The notes under the pieces were generated by a model. It ran no database searches, was not told the origin of the DNA, and saw nothing but the letters and a program-made list of their open reading frames with translations. Made by a program: the position numbers and the translations under genes. A stretch of 7,795 nucleotides of DNA from Mailhella sp. (GTDB taxonomy: Bacteria; Desulfobacterota; Desulfovibrionia; Desulfovibrionales; Desulfovibrionaceae), in contig JAKSQA010000039.1 in NCBI GenBank assembly GCA_024404335.1, positions 1-7,795 on the forward strand. Reading direction: 5' to 3'. Below, one piece after another: positions 6,812-7,795 of this stretch; the first letter of the stretch is position 1; the number at the start of each line of letters is the position of its first letter.

Positions 6812-7495
6812 CTATCCGCAGCACCCGTCGGGGCCGCAGGCATCGGCGGAAAGGCCGGCTTCGGAGCCCGATTCAAGGGCGCTCTTAATTTTCTCACATA
6901 CGGTTCCGTACGGGGCATAGCCGCGGGCCACCGCATGCAGCCCGCCGGCGTCATCCCGCAGATAAAGCGTGGGATAGACAACGAAGTCGCCGAGGATCTC
7001 CTCGGCCTCCTCCATGTCCCTGCGGGCTTCGGCGGCCACGGCATCGGAAGCAAGCGCCGATGCCAGCGCCTCGGCATCAACGCCCCATCCGGCGGCGACC
7101 TCGGCCTGCACTGCTCCGGAAAGGACATCGAGCCCCCGGGCATAGAACGCATCCTGGAAGGCCTCCATCTGCTCAAGCGCCGCGCCGGGAGCAAGCTTCT
7201 TAAGCGCCCGGAGCAGTACCGCGGCTTTCGTCGAATCCATGAGCACGCCCCGGCCCTGCTTCAGTATCCCGTACAGCCCGTCGCCCACGGGCCTTCCCGT
7301 AGTCTCGACAAGACGCTTGAAAAAGGCAAGCCCCTTGGGATCGCCCATCTCGGATGAAAGCATGGGTTCGTCCACAAGGTTGCCGCAGAGCACCCTCACG
7401 GGATAGCCGTATTCGGCAAGCAGACGGCGCATCACCGGGGCGAAGCCGTAGCACCAGGGGCAGAAGACGTCGGTTATCAGCAGAAAGGATTTCAA
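6812..7495 (-). CDS. DsbA-family thiol oxidoreductase with CPWC site, cytoplasmic, TTG start
   Basis: From the TTG at 7493-7495 the protein has 227 residues. A thioredoxin-fold strand (SFLLITDVF) leads straight into the active site C12-P-W-C15-YGF. A helical insertion fills about 45-160, and VVYP175TLYL supplies the cis-proline loop facing the active site. This matches the DsbA/FrnE-like group (Pfam DSBA, COG3531-type 'predicted protein-disulfide isomerase') at its usual length. There is no signal peptide, so it should act in the cytoplasm. The C-terminus ends in DACGPDGCCG, adding C220, C225 and C226 as a possible redox or metal-binding tail. The TTG start has AAGGAG at six bases. The frame continues upstream to an ATG at 7621, but the extra 42 residues precede the fold, lack homology cues and would lie upstream of the candidate promoter. 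The substrate is unknown. It is the first gene of a two-gene operon. Confidence 0.87.
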   Translation of the reverse strand: MKSFLLITDVFCPWCYGFAPVMRRLLAEYGYPVRVLCGNLVDEPMLSSEMGDPKGLAFFKRLVETTGRPVGDGLYGILKQGRGVLMDSTKAAVLLRALKKLAPGAALEQMEAFQDAFYARGLDVLSGAVQAEVAAGWGVDAEALASALASDAVAAEARRDMEEAEEILGDFVVYPTLYLRDDAGGLHAVARGYAPYGTVCEKIKSALESGSEAGLSADACGPDGCCG

Positions 7496-7501
7496 TCCAT
7501 T

Positions 7502-7507
7502 CTCCTT
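7502..7507 (-). promoter_or_regulatory. Ribosome-binding site selecting a TTG start for the DsbA-like gene
   Basis: AAGGAG on the minus strand ends six bases before TTG (7493-7495). The nearby ATG overlapping this site is out of frame and reaches a stop after two codons. The in-frame ATG at 7621 would give a 42-residue extension ahead of a domain that normally starts at once. The site is strong and well spaced, so TTG is the better start. Confidence 0.7.
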
Positions 7508-7553
7508 TTTCTCCGTCGAGCGGAGCAGGATTTCATTGTCGCACCACGAGCGA

Positions 7554-7582
7554 AAGATAGCAGAATACGCCGTATCCGTCCA
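7554..7582 (-). promoter_or_regulatory. Candidate extended -10 promoter for the DsbA-like operon
   Basis: On the minus strand TGGACG (7577-7582, four of six matches to TTGACA) is followed after 17 bases by TATCTT (7554-7559), which is preceded by TGC, an extended -10 element. Initiation would fall near 7547, about 50 bases ahead of the TTG start and downstream of the ATG at 7621. No operator-like repeat was seen beside it. Confidence 0.35.
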
Positions 7583-7599
7583 TCGGGCATGAGGTCGTC

Positions 7600-7628
7600 T
7601 TGACGAATATGCCATCTTCACTTAAGAA
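7600..7628 (+). promoter_or_regulatory. Weak candidate promoter for the NIF3-like gene
   Basis: TTGACG (7600-7605) matches the -35 consensus at five positions. The best-spaced -10, TAAGAA at 7623-7628 (17 bases away), is poor, with three matches. An alternative, TTCACT (7617-7622) with TATCAT (7641-7646), has the better -10, but transcription would begin inside the ribosome-binding region. Something must drive the plus-strand gene starting at 7662, but this assignment is tentative. Confidence 0.2.
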
Positions 7629-7661
7629 AAACATTCCGCATATCATAAGGAAAGGTCCCCC

Positions 7662-7795
7662 ATGCTCCAGCGCGACGTCATATCCGTCATAGAACGTACG
7701 GCCCCCCCCCCCCCCCTGGCAGACTCGGACCCCTCCGGCGTGCCGGCCGCTCCCGCCCGCTCCGCGCTACGCCGCCCTGCCCCCCCGCACGCACC
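7662..7795 (+). CDS. NIF3-like (YbgI-type) protein, N-terminal fragment, sequence damaged
   Basis: An ATG at 7662 has AAAGG (7651-7655) six bases upstream and runs open to the window edge for about 44 codons. The first residues, MLQRDVISVIERTAP, resemble the N-terminus of the NIF3/YbgI family (dinuclear-metal proteins of unclear cellular role), which typically reads 'DII..IE..AP..LAE.WDN.GLQVG'. After a run of 15 C residues the frame continues LADSDPSGVPAAPARSALRR. This aligns with a family-like LAD-W-D-R-SGV-Q-V-A if several G, T or A bases have been read as C (for example TCG for TGG, CCC for CGC, CCG for CAG). I therefore think the 3' part, and perhaps the tract length, is unreliable. It is divergent from the DsbA-like operon. 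Confidence 0.5.
   Translation, partial: MLQRDVISVIERTAPPPPLADSDPSGVPAAPARSALRRPAPPHA
7702..7716 (+). repeat. Homopolymer of 15 C residues inside the start of a coding region
   Basis: Fifteen consecutive C residues begin 14 codons into the NIF3-like frame, giving a run of prolines. A second run of seven C lies at 7780-7786. No other homopolymer of this size occurs in the window. It could be a slippage-prone tract or a sequencing and assembly artefact near a contig end; the C-biased substitutions that follow favour the artefact. Confidence 0.9.

Overview
The window is GC-rich (third codon positions mostly G or C) and reads as chromosomal DNA of a strict or oxygen-sensitive anaerobe. The gene set (a giant 2-hydroxyacyl-CoA dehydratase activase-type fusion protein, a rubredoxin-first 'reverse' rubrerythrin, a cytoplasmic DsbA-fold protein) and the style of the sequences suggest a member of the Desulfovibrionaceae. 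That assignment is inferred from protein character only. No phage, IS, CRISPR, tRNA or rRNA was seen.

Layout. Bases 1-377 (+) hold the C-terminal end of an ABC-3 family (ZnuB/TroC/MntB-like) metal transporter permease, followed by a 184-base gap. Bases 562-5199 (-) hold one very large gene. It encodes two ASKHA activase domains in tandem, a four-cysteine segment, a DUF2229-like domain and a C-terminal 2-hydroxyglutaryl-CoA dehydratase D-component-like region. The reading frame stays open upstream to an ATG at 5469, but the ribosome-binding site and family architecture favour the start at 5199. Bases 5470-5585 are a divergent control region containing a TTGACA element and a nearly perfect 25-base inverted repeat. 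Bases 5586-6134 (+) encode the reverse rubrerythrin, which ends at a perfect 20-bp-stem terminator. Bases 6299-7495 (-) form a tight two-gene operon: a DsbA-family thiol oxidoreductase starting at TTG, then a helical protein I do not recognise. From 7662 (+) the start of a NIF3-like gene runs off the edge. It is interrupted by 15 consecutive C residues, and the sequence after them looks corrupted.

How the genes may work together. The rubrerythrin removes peroxide and the large activase-like protein should carry oxygen-labile iron-sulfur clusters, so their shared divergent region could link both to a redox or peroxide regulator. This is inference. The DsbA-like protein and its partner form a separate thiol-redox unit. 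The two ends of the window are incomplete genes.
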